Shown here: one piece after another, positions 34,537 through 47,400 of the stretch
How positions within the stretch are numbered: position 1 is the first letter of the stretch
How the letters are laid out: every line of letters begins with the position of its first letter
Assembly (NCBI GenBank): GCA_914767715.1
Contig: OU612065.1
Coordinates: 18,662,001-18,726,000, forward strand
Direction: 5' to 3'
Source of the DNA: Membranipora membranacea
Taxonomy: Eukaryota; Bryozoa; Gymnolaemata; Cheilostomatida; Membraniporidae
DNA: 64,000 nt
Translations under genes and position numbers: made by a program
The notes under the pieces: generated by a model
What the model saw: the letters and a program-made list of their open reading frames with translations, nothing else
Told to the model about the DNA's origin: nothing
Databases searched by the model: none

Positions 34537-37500
34537 ATGGAGCTGTATTCCCAGAGCCTGCTTACACTTCTACTTATTCATTCAATTCATGGTAAGTATC
34601 TACTAACACAAAATCCTGATATCCTACTGGCGATGAAAGTTGAACATTTAGTTGTTTCAATAGTATAAATTTTACCAATGACTTTATAAAACTTTATGGC
34701 TTCAATCATTAATGATTCAGTGAAATTTCCAGCTTTCCAGAAGCAATGGCTGTCACAATAGTCATACAAGATTTATGCCTTACTATTACTCATTGATAAC
34801 CTTGTTTAGTAGGCCTTGATTCAAAACATATGTTCATGCCCCCAAGTCAGGAATGTTAACCTGGTGTAACATCATCTTCCCATCCGGTTTTGCAGCCTGG
34901 TTTTTCACTGCAAGCGCACCTGATCCGTTTGAAGATGACATGACCAAATTTGAACTGTACACCAGGTAAGTCCCCACCTTCTATCATCACTTGGTATTGA
35001 GTGTTATATTAATAGACTTTACATTATTGTCATTATTCCTAACATGTCCAGCAAATAGAATATCAATGGGGGAACGATGATGTAGCATTCTCGTTCTCGT
35101 TGCAGCGTCTACTCATGAGATGTTATTTGCATGGAACATTTTTTAAGCACTCAAACTGTGCCGAAATGGCTGGTAGTAGCATTAGATTATCAACCACCTT
35201 CCCAACGGTTGTAAACTAGCATTGAACTGTCTGTTGCTCAAATGATAAAATGATATGAGGCTTTGTGAATAAATTTTAACAAAGATGTTGCTCATAAACC
35301 TGATACCTTGATTTATAGACGAAACGATGACACTTATGGCTCAGGAACAGGGCAGGCAATCGGGAAAGATCACGCTACAGTGTCTAATAGCAACTTCGAT
35401 GGCACTCTACCTACCAAGTTTTTCATTCATGGCTGGTTTGGTGCTGGATGGAATTGGTATATTCGTGATATGAGACAAGAAATGCTCAAATATGTGAGTG
35501 GGTAGATTTCTGATAACACTAGACTAGCCACACCTCTTTGCCAGGATCTGAATTATTTGTGTGGCAATGTTGTCGCATACAAGTTTTATCACGGATGCCT
35601 AACCAGACAAAGGTAGACTCACCAACACCTTAGGCCTACATAACTGATACAACTAATTTATTAATCCGTAAGAATTCAGACCCCTACATCATTCAAACCT
35701 CACACCTCGAACCACCAGTAATTAACACCATTGATGTGATCAAGAACGGTCTATTCCAACATTAAACCATCTCCTGTTTTGCTTTTTGTAAACATCACTA
35801 TCATCTTTGGTTGATACCCCATATCTGCTCTGGACATCAAATAAGATTTGAAGCTGATATATACACATATAAACATATACACATATACACATATACACAT
35901 ATACACATATACACATATACACATATACACATATACACATATACACATATACACATATACACATATACACATATACACATATACACATATACACATATAC
36001 ACATGTACACATCTACTAATATACTCATAAACTAATATGCATATATACACCTATTCACACATATACATATGCAGTTGCTCATTGAACTGTGATGGGAAAT
36101 TTAGCTGAGTCACTGCTAGTGGAAGCTTTCCATCCAAGAAGCCATTGGATGGTGTTTAATATTGGAATACCATTACCAGGATCGCGTTCGTGCACTCAGA
36201 CACACAAACAACTTCAATCTTAGGCTTTATTTTAAAGACGTAGTCATAGTGTCAAACCTTTCGAACTGGAAGGGTTGTCGCTGAACCAGATGGTTTGTGT
36301 GAATTATTTTCCCACTGATAATAACCTGTGCGTGTTATGCTGTTGTTTGCAGGAGAAATGTAACTTCATAGAGGTGGATTGGAGTGCTGGGTCCGTCAAC
36401 CCAAATTATTTCACAGCGAAGAACTCCGCTCAGCAAGCGGGAAGAGATGTTGCCTCTTTTGTCCACTGGCTACATCAGAATTATCAGCTGTCTTACAGTA
36501 ATGTTCACATCATTGGACATAGCCTGGGAGGACAAGCAGCAGGTGCTGCGGGACGGGAGATACAGAACCCTAAAATAGCAAGGATCTCAGGTCAGCGCTG
36601 CTATGATATCCTTGTTTCACATATTGGTTAATTTCATTAATATTATATCAGGGCTTCCAAATTTAATCACTCCTGCTTTTTGATTTATGACCTTTGCTAG
36701 GCCTTTGAGTATATCACACTAGTACTGAACTAGAACGCTGTACTAGTTCCATAGTTTGATAAAATTTACAAGTGATTCGGTTCCATTGTACTGGTAATCC
36801 GCCAGTGGCTCAAGGGGAAGCAACTCCAAAAGCAGGAATATTAGATCAAACCTTGTTCTTTGGCATAACTTTTATTCAATGTTCAGAATGTTTTTCATAA
36901 AAGGTAATACCAAAAATGAAATGACGTTTTGAATGATTTATGCTTGATGTTTGAACGTAAATCAAATAGTATATTTTTAAAAGTTTGCGCAATCAAAAAC
37001 GTCAAAATTTAAAGAGCTTGACCTACATCCACACTTGGTCAAACCATTTCATAGAGATTGACGGGCAATTACAAATACATTGTAGGCATTGTAGAGAAGC
37101 AGTTGAGTTATGTTTGCTATCAGAGCATTTATGCAAAAATTACTGCACGTTTTGAACATGTAAGCTAGGTGCGCACACAAAATAATGTGCAAACAGGACA
37201 GAGGATGTTTAACATTTGTCTGATTTTATTGGTAAACATATCTCGGAAATGTTTCATAAAATTTGTCTGTTCCAAGGACTGCATGCCAATCAAAAGACAG
37301 GTATGGCGTTGGTGAGGTGATTATGCTGGAGAAACGTGTTTGAACGATTTAGTTTCATAACTCCATTTTATAAGTTTTTTTGTTGGTTTACGGCGTGAAA
37401 ATCTTTCCGATGGGTATCAGCTGGCCCATGACAACGTCAGCACCATACTATATTTAGGAGTTATGAGTATGTAATTTTAAAAATCTGCATTTGATTTGAT

Positions 37501-39447
37501 CCCCCAAGGTTTATTACTCACCACATTTATTTAAATAAACAATGATTTGTCACGTACTGATATCAAAGCCTGGACTGTGTCCTTTCTTTGATCAATTAAT
37601 TCTTCTCCTTTCGGACTGTTCTGGTCTGAGTATGGTCCCCAGTGTCATTGGCCTCTAATTTTGTGATAACCATGTGCACCTTCTACATCGTTTAATACGA
37701 TGCCTACCAGAAGTTGGGGTTAGAGAATTGTTCCCTCACTGAAGTTGGGGTTGGAGAAAAGTTAACTCTCTGAAATAATTAACAAGTCATCGTCGCTAAT
37801 GCGGCATAATCTTAAAATACGCAGGATGATAATATGATCCACTTATCTTTGTTGAATATAGATTGTAGATTGAACTAGAAACAAGCCTCATGTCATCAAG
37901 GGCAGGATGCTTGGTTTTAGTACACAACAAGAGAAATAACTCTCACTGCCTTCATTTTGAAGTCATATAAACGCTGTCATCTTTGTCTTTCCTAATATTC
38001 CTTTTCCTGTTCGTTTCCTCACATTGTTTTCACTTCATCATTCTCTTTTTAGGGCTTGACCCTGCTCAGCCAGGGTTCAATATGTCTGACCCTAATGACA
38101 CGCTTGGTCCAGAGGATGCTGACTTTGTTGGTATGTGTTTATATTTATTTTGGAGATTCATGGTCGGCGGTTTTAAGAACAAAAGCATGACCCGTACATT
38201 TACGGTCTCTTGGGGACAAAATGGCCGCGTTGCGGTGCCTAATGATTCCATTATAAATTCATGTGTGAAACACATGTGTCTATGCTTTTGTATTGAGGAA
38301 TGTCCTCAACAAATTGACCGATATGCCTGACAGGAAATAAAGGGTGGCTAAAATGGTGGCGTAAATAATTTAGCTTAAATTGTCAGGAAGGGGAGGGTGG
38401 CAGACCTGAACCTCAACCTCTTTCGGAATGTTTGCAACATTAGTTGTATGCTATTATTAATCGATTCTAATGACGCAACGTCAACAACAACTTTCTCCGT
38501 GATTTTCCAGTTCTTCTCGAGAAATCTAAAAGATTGATGGAAACTTTTGCCAGTGTACTAGGACAGGGCGTTTATGGCTGTCAATGTGTCTGGTAGTAGT
38601 CACCTGTAGTGGTCCCAATATTGTTTTTGACTTTTATATCGAGCACTCTTGAGTACTATGGTCACATTTAACTTAATTAAAGCGAGGTAGGCCAACAGCA
38701 TTCACGCATGTAACATGTAATTACTCAGCTAAAATCCCATTACAATACTTGACAGTTTCTTTACTGATTTACAGATAACATCCACACCACGCTCGTATCT
38801 ACAGCACCGATGGGTCACGTTGACTTCTACCCAAACGGAGGCGAGCTTGGCGTGCCGATTCTGACCTGGATGCACTCCCATCTACAACCAAACTACATTT
38901 ACACTGAGTCGATCAACGGTCACTGCAGCTACACTGCATACAAGTGTTTGAGCTATGAGGCTCTCACAAATGGAGGGTGAGGCAATGGGTCTATTTGCAA
39001 CAGTTTGATCATAGTTTCACCATAATTTGACCTTTGACATTGGTCGGGTTGTTGTTTAAACATTACTTTCATTTTCTCATAGTTGTGTCCTGTTAACGAT
39101 GGATTAGCCAAAATTCTGTCCAAGCGAGCCAAAGGCAAAGAGTATAATTTGTAATCGCTGTCTTATTATATGACCACATTGCAGTCGCTCGCAACCTTGT
39201 AACCAATCGGAACTAAAATGGCTCTTTTTTCTCATTTCTGTAAGCCTTGCTCTATTTCTTGTTTGGCTTAATGCCAGAAAGATTGCACAATTTGTCAGTT
39301 GGTAAAGTGTTGTTTGTTCTGTTCTTCAGGTGTCAAACTTTCTGCCCTCAGGAGGACTCATGTAATCAGATGGGATACCACGCCACACCAGAGGGTGCAA
39401 TGGGCTCACTGCAGCTCCACATAAAGGAATCCACTCCTTACTGCTAG
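34537..39447 (+). CDS. Secreted lidless lipase / phospholipase A1-like enzyme (lipase B)
   Basis: Seven exons: 34537-34591, 34896-34965, 35319-35493, 36353-36590, 38053-38130, 38775-38976 and 39330-39447. All are GT-AG and in phase, giving 311 aa. Introns lie at the same places and phases as in lipase A. The signal peptide is residues 1-19. The triad is S157 in GHSLGG, D182 in GLDPA and H241 in HSH. The lid and PLAT domain are missing as in lipase A. Exon 3 is 18 bp longer than in A, adding six residues of a Gly/Asp-rich loop (NDDTYGSG). The C-terminus is four residues shorter. Exon 4 and exon 5 are almost identical to A, while the loops near the former lid (GELGVPILTWMHSHLQPNY) differ, which could change substrate preference. 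AATAAA lies near 39550. All exons are open and the triad is kept, so it is probably functional. Confidence 0.93.
35859..36010. repeat. 8-bp microsatellite (ACACATAT)n in lipase B intron 3
   Basis: About 18 near-perfect copies of ACACATAT. The matching intron of lipase A has only a short irregular seed (about 22770-22800), so the array grew in copy B. The repetitive Tyr/Thr/His and Cys/Val/Tyr frames here on both strands are artefacts. Confidence 0.9.
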
Positions 39448-39770
39448 TGAACACATTAGGCGATAGCAAAAAATTTATTTTGAAATTCAAGAACAGTCCA
39501 ATATAAATGTCTCGACCATCTCTTATGAAAAAAAGGGTAGATAGCTTCAAATAAACCATGACTGAAAAATATCTGAAACAAGATTTTTTGTTGTGGGATA
39601 TATTTGTATATTATAGATCTTGCTTTAAAAAAAATGATTGCTACTATTTTAAGTCGATTTTTTGGTTATTATCAACAAAAAACTGCACTGAAATTGAGTC
39701 ACCTTTGAACACAATAGCTGCGGTTGAACTTGTCTTTGAAGTACCTAGAAATAGACAGTTTGTACTCACA

Positions 39771-42700
39771 ATGTTAAAAGTCTGCCATTCTTTCAATGTA
39801 ATCATTTGCGACATCAGATAACATTGCACTGATGACTTGGAAGGAATGCAACTATCATAAAAAACTGCTACTCTAAGAATGAGTCTAGATATTTTTGTGC
39901 AATAAAATGAATTCCGAGTGTTCAAGACATGATCATACATTGAAAAATAGCTATTGAACAGGTGTATCAAAGGTTATGCTCTCAGCACTAGAAAAAAGGT
40001 GTTATTTGCTGAAAAAGTAGTTAATTAATAGACTAGAATCAAGAAGACCGCTGCCTAATCTTTGAAACTGGTCAGCTGTTTATGGCATTCAAGTGGTTCA
40101 GTGGTTGATTATAGAAAACCTCTAATAGGATCCATATCCCACCCTTAGTCTGCTTAAAATTGAAAATTACTATAAAAATACATAACAGAGTATTAGCAAT
40201 ATTAGCAGTATTTATAATCTTTGGTATTAGTCACCATTTTATTCAATTTAGAGCTTGAGTAAAGCAGCTGCCCAGCATGTACCCCTGAGACTTGCTGCGG
40301 TTATGTATGTATGCACATATATCATAATGTAACGATACTAACAATAAAATCATCCTCTGAGCAGTGCTTTGTTAAAATGAATAAAATTTATAATTGCAAA
40401 AAATTAAGCTAAAAGCACGAAAAACTTATATTCTTGGTCTTGACCTTGGTATTTTACTGCTCCGAACCTGCCAGGGGAAATTTACTATTGGACAGTGGAC
40501 ATGTGCAAAATACAGCTATGTTCAACCATACTAGGGTTTGTATAATGTTGTATTCATGTAATCCTGAGGTCAACTCTTATGTTTGGAGATTTAATACATA
40601 CAACATTGTGGTGACTAAGGTCAATGGGGAATGTGATACAGGCAGAATAGTATTGAGAAAAATATTTTTGTTTGTAGCACTCAACTTTGGAGCATCATAC
40701 CCAATGGATGACAAATACAATCTTATCTGATTACACATCCAGTCAAATTCTTGATAAGATTCCCGATAATTTCTTCCCCGGTAGCAGCGGCAGCGCATGT
40801 ACCCACCCGTCTTCTCTGCTATTGACTTTTTATATTGAGAGGACATGCACTAAGCCTTTGTTAAATTGACTTGCTGCCAAGCTGGAAATAATACGCAAGA
40901 TATAAATAAACTGCAAAATCCAATAAATATTTACATTATAAAGTCAAGTCAACACTTAACTTTTCTCAAAGAAGAATGGTGCTTTGAAAAGGTGAGGACA
41001 AATGCTTACACCTTGCCCTGAGATTTCCGTAAACAATGATACTGCATCAATAGTTTTTTGTTTGTGTAGATAAATAAAGGGTGCATTTCAGCTGTGCAAA
41101 AATATCATCCACTTAATTATGCAGTTGATTGGCAGGTGCTACTGTAAACCTACTGGGACAGGGACCTGACAGAGTTTCCATATTGGCAAGGGGGGGGGGG
41201 TATGTTAAAGGTATAGAGATAGAGGAATTCCTTGATATTGATTATGTTTAATAAGTGTACGTGTTAGTGGTATGAACTCTGATGTTTCTAAATATGGTCT
41301 AAAATTGAAAGGATCTAAAATACTGGCATCGTTAGGTTATATTAATGTAGTCGTATAACTCCTAACATAGTTTTGAAAATAAAAGCATTTGAACAATTTA
41401 TGTTTTGTCCTATCATACAACAGCGAGATATGTATTCATCAATATTTCCATATTGGCAGCATCTTTTTCCTGGGTAATAAATTCCATACACACATCAAGG
41501 AGACATCGTAATGTAATATAGCCTATAACAGTCCCTACTGTTAATAACGCAGCTAGCATAATCATAAAATTATCTATGCCAAATATATAGATTGGTAATT
41601 ATCATAAATTAGTTGCTTATGAAATGATGTTAATGTGAGCTCAAGGCTGTATTATGCTGCCGCTGAAGCTGTCCCGGTTATTGGTCCCTTACCAAGCCTA
41701 AGGCATTTTGTGCCTGCTCTATCACTTGTTGAGGAGACAGCATTCAGATATTGGGTGTTAATCAGACTTGCTGCTCAATCAGGCCACGGAATATTTTTCA
41801 ATCCTACTACCTGATATCGTTATTAATTTAGTTGTGAAGACTTCTTCTTACTGATAGGTTAGTCGGCCGGCCGCAAAGAGGTGGATTGTGAGGCAGCAAA
41901 CAGCAGCATACCCGTCACAAGGCAGCATACCTGTCACTTGGTAAGTTATTGCACTTTTCATATTGCGCCTAACCATACAATGAAAACAGCTGTACGAGGT
42001 TCACTCAATATTTACTCTTTGGTTTTTCAAGTCATTACCAGAATTCAAGTTTACTCCAACTTTGCACCTGGATACCGTTCCTGCTGCAGCCATTCCTTAA
42101 TATCTTAGATAAAACACTGAAAAGAGTTCAAAGAGTCTTTTATCGCTGAACAGTAAACATAAACTTCTTGAGTTATGTAACTATTGATAGGTTTTCTGAG
42201 ATAGTACACGTCCCACTTGACATTTTGAGTGATAAAAAGTTGGTGCAAGCGAGGAAATAACACAGGTTCAAGGTATGCTCATGTTTGAGCAGCCATTAAG
42301 TGCAGTAAATGTTATCGTCTAGGGTTTAAGTTTTCCTGTTCAGCTTCTTCAATACCAGCTATCAAAACTGGGCCAAGTAGCGCTGACTTTCGATTGTTTG
42401 TAAATGCTGTCTAAAGTCGGTGCACTGAAACGATCGGTGCTTTATTTTGGGTGCACAACCTGGGTTCTTGCTGCTGCGCCCAGGGACATTGAATGCTCTG
42501 AGAATGAAATAAGATGTACTGTTGAAGTGATAGCATTGTTAAATGAACAAGGATTGTTAAAAGGTATCGTCGGCAAGACCCTCGACCCAGTGACGTCAGA
42601 ATCTGACAGCAAGATACTAACTTCCTGTTCTAACAAACGAACTTGACTTGTTTACGGAAAGCGATTATTGAATCTAATCACAATTTATTGACAATCTTTA

Positions 42701-43516
42701 GGGATAAACAAAACAATTTCCTCTGCCACATATGCTGTCCAAGTCTTTGAGTTGATGGCAGTAATGAATAATAGCACAGACAAGCTGCTTATAAAGTAAC
42801 AAAATAGCAGTGATGAATAAATTGGAATTAGATCAATGAAATTTAATTAAAATATGTAATGTAATGGGTTTGTACTTTTATTGTCTTTTCAATCAATCAT
42901 ATCAAATTGAAATACGGTAGTAAGGTAAGAAAATTATTTTTGTAGCATTGACGTCAGTTTGGAAGATTTTGTGTGTAAATTATCGGGAAGAAATACTTTT
43001 ACTGTGATTTCATAGGATTGATTGAATAGGCTACCGTGCATGGTTCAAGTTACCAAAAACTATCAATCAACTCATAATGTTTATTCTAAAAATAATTTCA
43101 AACCTCAAATAAATATCGCTGCCTCAGGAGTGAACCCGTGTTAAGAAGGGCAACACCTTAGATTTGTTTGCAGAGTGTTAAAATTTTGTTTAAATTGGAG
43201 AGAGTTGCTTTCGTTGTATTTAATATGGAAAGGCAAAGTTGTTATAACAGGCATTGTTGTAATGTGTGCAATAAAAGTTTATCATGCCACTTATTCCGTG
43301 TGCTTTATATTATTTTAAGATCATGATATGAAATCTCAAACATACAAACATATCAAAAGAAGCCTGAGTTCCTTACAATGGGTTGGGCAGGTTACTAGCG
43401 TCACCTCAATAATTTCGAAACTTATCATTCATCCACTGAATGTTCATTACGCTACCCTGTTCCTCATTGTATGAGATATATAAAAATATTTTAGATGATA
43501 GAGGAAAGTTATTACA
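39771..43516. other. Intergenic, no gene recognised
   Basis: AT-rich sequence with a short G-run near 41192. One 80-codon frame lies at 42404-42646 (a hydrophobic stretch near residues 12-24 and a good donor AAAAGGTATCG inside it). It could be an exon but shows no family features, and the opposite strand is equally open. Nothing else could be supported. Confidence 0.4.
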
Positions 43517-44470
43517 ATGGTAGAAGCAGAAGGAGTCGCACCAACAGTGACCACGATGGTGCTACCAATGAGTATGAATAGACCTCGTCTGCGTGAGAGT
43601 ACTGCATACCAACTACAACCAGAATCAATGCTCAATCACTCCGGTATGCTACCTGCGGCAGCGCTCAGCAATTTTTTTAAAGCTCCGTCATCACCGCTCC
43701 TGAATAGCAGACTTCCTACAATACCCTGCGGAGATGGCATACCCAAGATATCAAAATCAATACACCAGAGGAACAAATGTTTAGCTGAAGTAATTCAGTC
43801 ACAGCTGATGGAATTAAAGAAACTGCAAGGTAAACATCATAGACTCTACAAATCTACGGATAATGTATGCAATGGGGTACACAAAATGGGGATGAGCAAC
43901 TACCAACCCGTCAACGGTGATGAACAGGTGGCAAGCAGCTTTCTCTCAAAGAAAAAAATCTCCAATGACTCATCACGAGTTTTATTGACTCCTGACGCAA
44001 AGTTATTGACTCATCACTGTACGGATAAATCCAAAGTACAGTCAGGAACGGTTACATCACAGCACAGCACAATGGTCACCAAGGCAACTCATCCAAACAT
44101 ATTCCTGACCACTCCACCTGGTACGCAATTTCAGTCTTCACTCACAAAATTTCCACAGCCGCCTTCTAAAAGTAGTCCTGAAAGTCTTTGTACTCCTGAC
44201 ACTATAAATATGGCACCTTCCTGCAATCTGAGTTTGACACCAGGCGCGACACCAAACCATAGCCTCATTTCTCCGCTGGTTAGCCCCAGCCGCAGCAGTT
44301 ACACTACAAACTCCTCAATGGCGGTGCATCCTGCTGCACCACCCCTAAGTTATATGGATCCTGCTAAGTTTCTAGCAGTGAAAAGCTGGGCGGAAAACGT
44401 GGATACAATACAAAAACTGGAAGGGAAGTGTTCAGATGTGATTTCGATACCTGACATTCAGAGGGACTAG
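43517..44470 (+). CDS. Hypothetical Ser/Thr/Pro-rich protein, single exon, 317 aa
   Basis: An uninterrupted 317-codon frame begins at ATG 43517 (context ACAATGG). It is by far the longest frame in the window and ends TAG at 44470. The N-terminal half has a likely helical segment (residues 86-110, NKCLAEVIQSQLMELKKLQG). The centre is rich in Ser, Thr, Pro and Gln with repeated TPG/TPD/SPS motifs that could be phosphorylated. The C-terminus (MDPAKFLAVKSWAENVDTIQKLEGK) looks ordered. There is no signal peptide, membrane helix or zinc-binding pattern. AATAAA lies near 44853. I do not recognise a family. It could be a single-exon gene or the 5' exon of a longer one continuing towards 49.5 kb. Confidence 0.6.
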   Translation: MVEAEGVAPTVTTMVLPMSMNRPRLRESTAYQLQPESMLNHSGMLPAAALSNFFKAPSSPLLNSRLPTIPCGDGIPKISKSIHQRNKCLAEVIQSQLMELKKLQGKHHRLYKSTDNVCNGVHKMGMSNYQPVNGDEQVASSFLSKKKISNDSSRVLLTPDAKLLTHHCTDKSKVQSGTVTSQHSTMVTKATHPNIFLTTPPGTQFQSSLTKFPQPPSKSSPESLCTPDTINMAPSCNLSLTPGATPNHSLISPLVSPSRSSYTTNSSMAVHPAAPPLSYMDPAKFLAVKSWAENVDTIQKLEGKCSDVISIPDIQRD

Positions 44471-47400
44471 ATGTCTTTTCTCTTAGCAGTATTTTGATCT
44501 GCAGTTTGTTTATCTGTCATTTCTTTTCATATGTTCCAATTGCCGCCTTAGAGTTGAAATGCTCGCTGCATACAATGCAAAGTCAGTCTATGGCTAGGTA
44601 TGTGGTACCCAACTTGGTCCAGAAAGTTCTATAGAGCCTATATGCAACATTTATAATCGCATCTATATTTATTGCTACATCTCTATTTGTATGACCAGTT
44701 TTTGTCATGTGTCATATTTACACACACAGTATTGCCAGACATCCTTTTCATATTACAAAACCATTGTCACAGAATTATTTTTGTCTAGGACGTGACATCA
44801 ACCAATGTTTTTCGTTACAAACTTGTCAGATTTCCACATGAAGAATGTCTTTAGAATAAAATGACTTATAATTATCCTTGTTTCAACAGCCTTCCTTGCC
44901 CCTTTATTTGATTATCACATGTAATAACAAGAGAAAACATTGTTGCTGCTTTCCATGCACATAAACATTTCATCGGTTGCTATTTGTTTTTCACTCCAGT
45001 ACGGGAGTTATCAGTCCTGCATGACTATGTTGATAATTGTCACTAAAATGATAGGGATATGCTTTAGACTATCCAAGTTCAATAATGAGGGATGTGATGA
45101 TAACACCGCTGGAAGCTCAAGGTTGAAGCTGCGGTTATTTTTGCGCCGCTCTGTGACAATGGCTCACAGGTGTCTCTCCAACTGGCTGCCGCTGGTCTGG
45201 TCCTGACTAGCAGAGGAAATCCTGAAAACAACAAAGTATCTTATCATGTGGAACATCTTCAGCAATCTTGACACCGCCGTAAAAATATATTTCACAACTA
45301 TTAATCCCTTAAAAGATGGTAGTTGTAGGACGATAACATAACATATCATGAAACTTTTTAATGTTTAGTGAATTAAATCTTGTAAATACATATATCAAAA
45401 CATACCTGCATACGTATGTACGTACATAAATACGTAAGACTAAAATCAGTGTCCTGGGAATACTGATTTTAAACTTTCAAATTTTAGTTGACCTATGTCA
45501 AAGACCGGCAAAGTAACACATCCTAAGGACATTGTCCCCTCTTCAACCACGTTTTGCTGAAACTTAAGGAAGGTTTCAACCATTGGATCCATACAGGAAG
45601 AAGTCTATTTCTTTAGATAGGCTTGCGTCATCATGACATTGCAAGTTCCAGTTCGTGACCTCATGGCTGTCAGCTCTGTCATCCGGTAAACGACAATCAG
45701 CTTGTACGCTTGTAATCTAACATTCATGCGAGGTTATCTATTGATGGTCCCAAAGCGATAATTAAATTATATCGTCATTGCGCAATATGGCGAGACAAGA
45801 CAATAAATATATCAATTTGCGTCCAGTGTAGGTAAGTGTTTTTTATAGATCCTCTGCAGGTTAATGTGAATGGAAAATCATGCACAGCTAACGCTCATGT
45901 GATTGATGATATAAGAAGGGAATGCGCTGTAATTAGAAGGTGGTAGCAACCAGATAAATATTATTGAGGAGCCGGCATATAGTCTTTTTAAAAGAAGATC
46001 ATTACTAGGCCTGAAAAATTAATGCAAATGCAAAAAAAACATTCAAACCTGAAAAACTAACCTGGAAGGTATATGTGACCCCTTTCCCTCTTATATCGCT
46101 TTCTAGCCTCTGTTTATGGATATTATTATATAAAGACAGAAGTTGCCTCTCTTTGTATAAGAAGAGGACGATTCCCAATTGAAAAATGGTTAGCTTTCTC
46201 AATCTTGATTTCTAATGATTAAATACATACCTTATTTAGTGTGAACTTTCCATCCTCCTCCTGGTTCATATCTGAGACAGCGATTGCTGAATTGGCTACT
46301 TTGGAATGAAATTACTATAAATAAATGGAGATAGTCTCAAATGGAGCCACTTGTTAACACCTTGCAGTATGAAATAAGTCACAGAATAAAATTTCAAGAC
46401 CTTATCATTGATTTCAGTATCATAACTTAAAAATTTTTAATTTCTTTGTATTTTTATGTCTCCAGTTAGAAAATCTGACACTGTGAAGTCAATATTTAGC
46501 AAACTCCTGAGGAACAAAAGTGCCCAAATTAAAATCTAATGAAAACTATTATCTTGTAGGACAAGTTGTAAGTTGTAATTTGTAAGAGTGATGAGCTCCA
46601 TTTATAACACTCAATATGTAAATACAAAACCTCTCATCGAGAACCGCTGAGACCGCACCTGCTGCCAGCGCATTCAGAATTGACTAGATAGTAGGATAAT
46701 ATGTTTCCCTCTTCAAGGTGAATATGCTTCAAAATACTGGCAAACAAGAGTTATCATGGTCTGCTGATTGTTTTCTCTTATGATTGCTGCGAGAAACCTT
46801 GATAATCTAACACCAGAAAATCCATAATGCATCCGCTGTGTACAATACAACCCAACCAGATGTGACAAAACTCACGATCAATGAAAACAATGTGTGTTGT
46901 TACAACAAATAATTCCAAATGAGATGAGGAATTTTGAGCTAGATCATCAGACTGAGAACTTTCAAGTGTTTGACAGTTTTTGAATATATCGTAACACTAG
47001 TTCACTTGATGAAAGTTATTGATTAGAATGAAAATATGATTAATTTCATTCTTTACCTTTTCATTTGACGAATGACATGATGCAATAGTATCTGGAGCTG
47101 CTTGGCTAGAAGTTAGAAACAAGAGTTCTCTAGGGATCATAAAATATGCAAAATCAGGTGATACCTTCAATTAAAACAGTAAGTGGTAGTAGCATAGTAA
47201 AATATTTTATTAAGTCAATCGTGTAGGCGCAATATGCCAATTACTCTTCTCCATTTTGGCTAAAGTTCTGCATCATTTTGGAAAGTTCACTATTGATTTG
47301 TTTAAAAAAGTTTCTTTATCAGTTTGTAAATCCATGACTAGCATGAGCATTATATAAGTTTACTATCCAAACAATCTTTCCACAGTCTAGAAAGCTGCAG

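Larger units (their letters stand above)
28700..39770. repeat. Segmental duplication, copy 2 (TBC1D10 pseudogene plus lipase B)
   Basis: Direct-orientation copy of 14805-28700, shortened to about 11 kb by loss of several TBC exons and by absence of the transposon nest. It has its own additions: a SINE at 32372-32587, a (TA)n tract at 31769-31816 and an expanded 8-bp microsatellite at 35859-36010. It begins immediately after the first copy, so the duplication is tandem. Confidence 0.9.

Noticed and set aside
35740-36050. Repetitive Cys/Val/Tyr and Tyr/Thr/His frames on both strands
   Set aside because: Products of the 8-bp microsatellite inside lipase B intron 3.
38460-38480. Remnant of the TTAA foldback element in lipase B intron 5
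   Set aside because: A short AATGACGCAACGTCA match to the terminal repeat exists, but flanking similarity is too weak to call an insertion without alignment.
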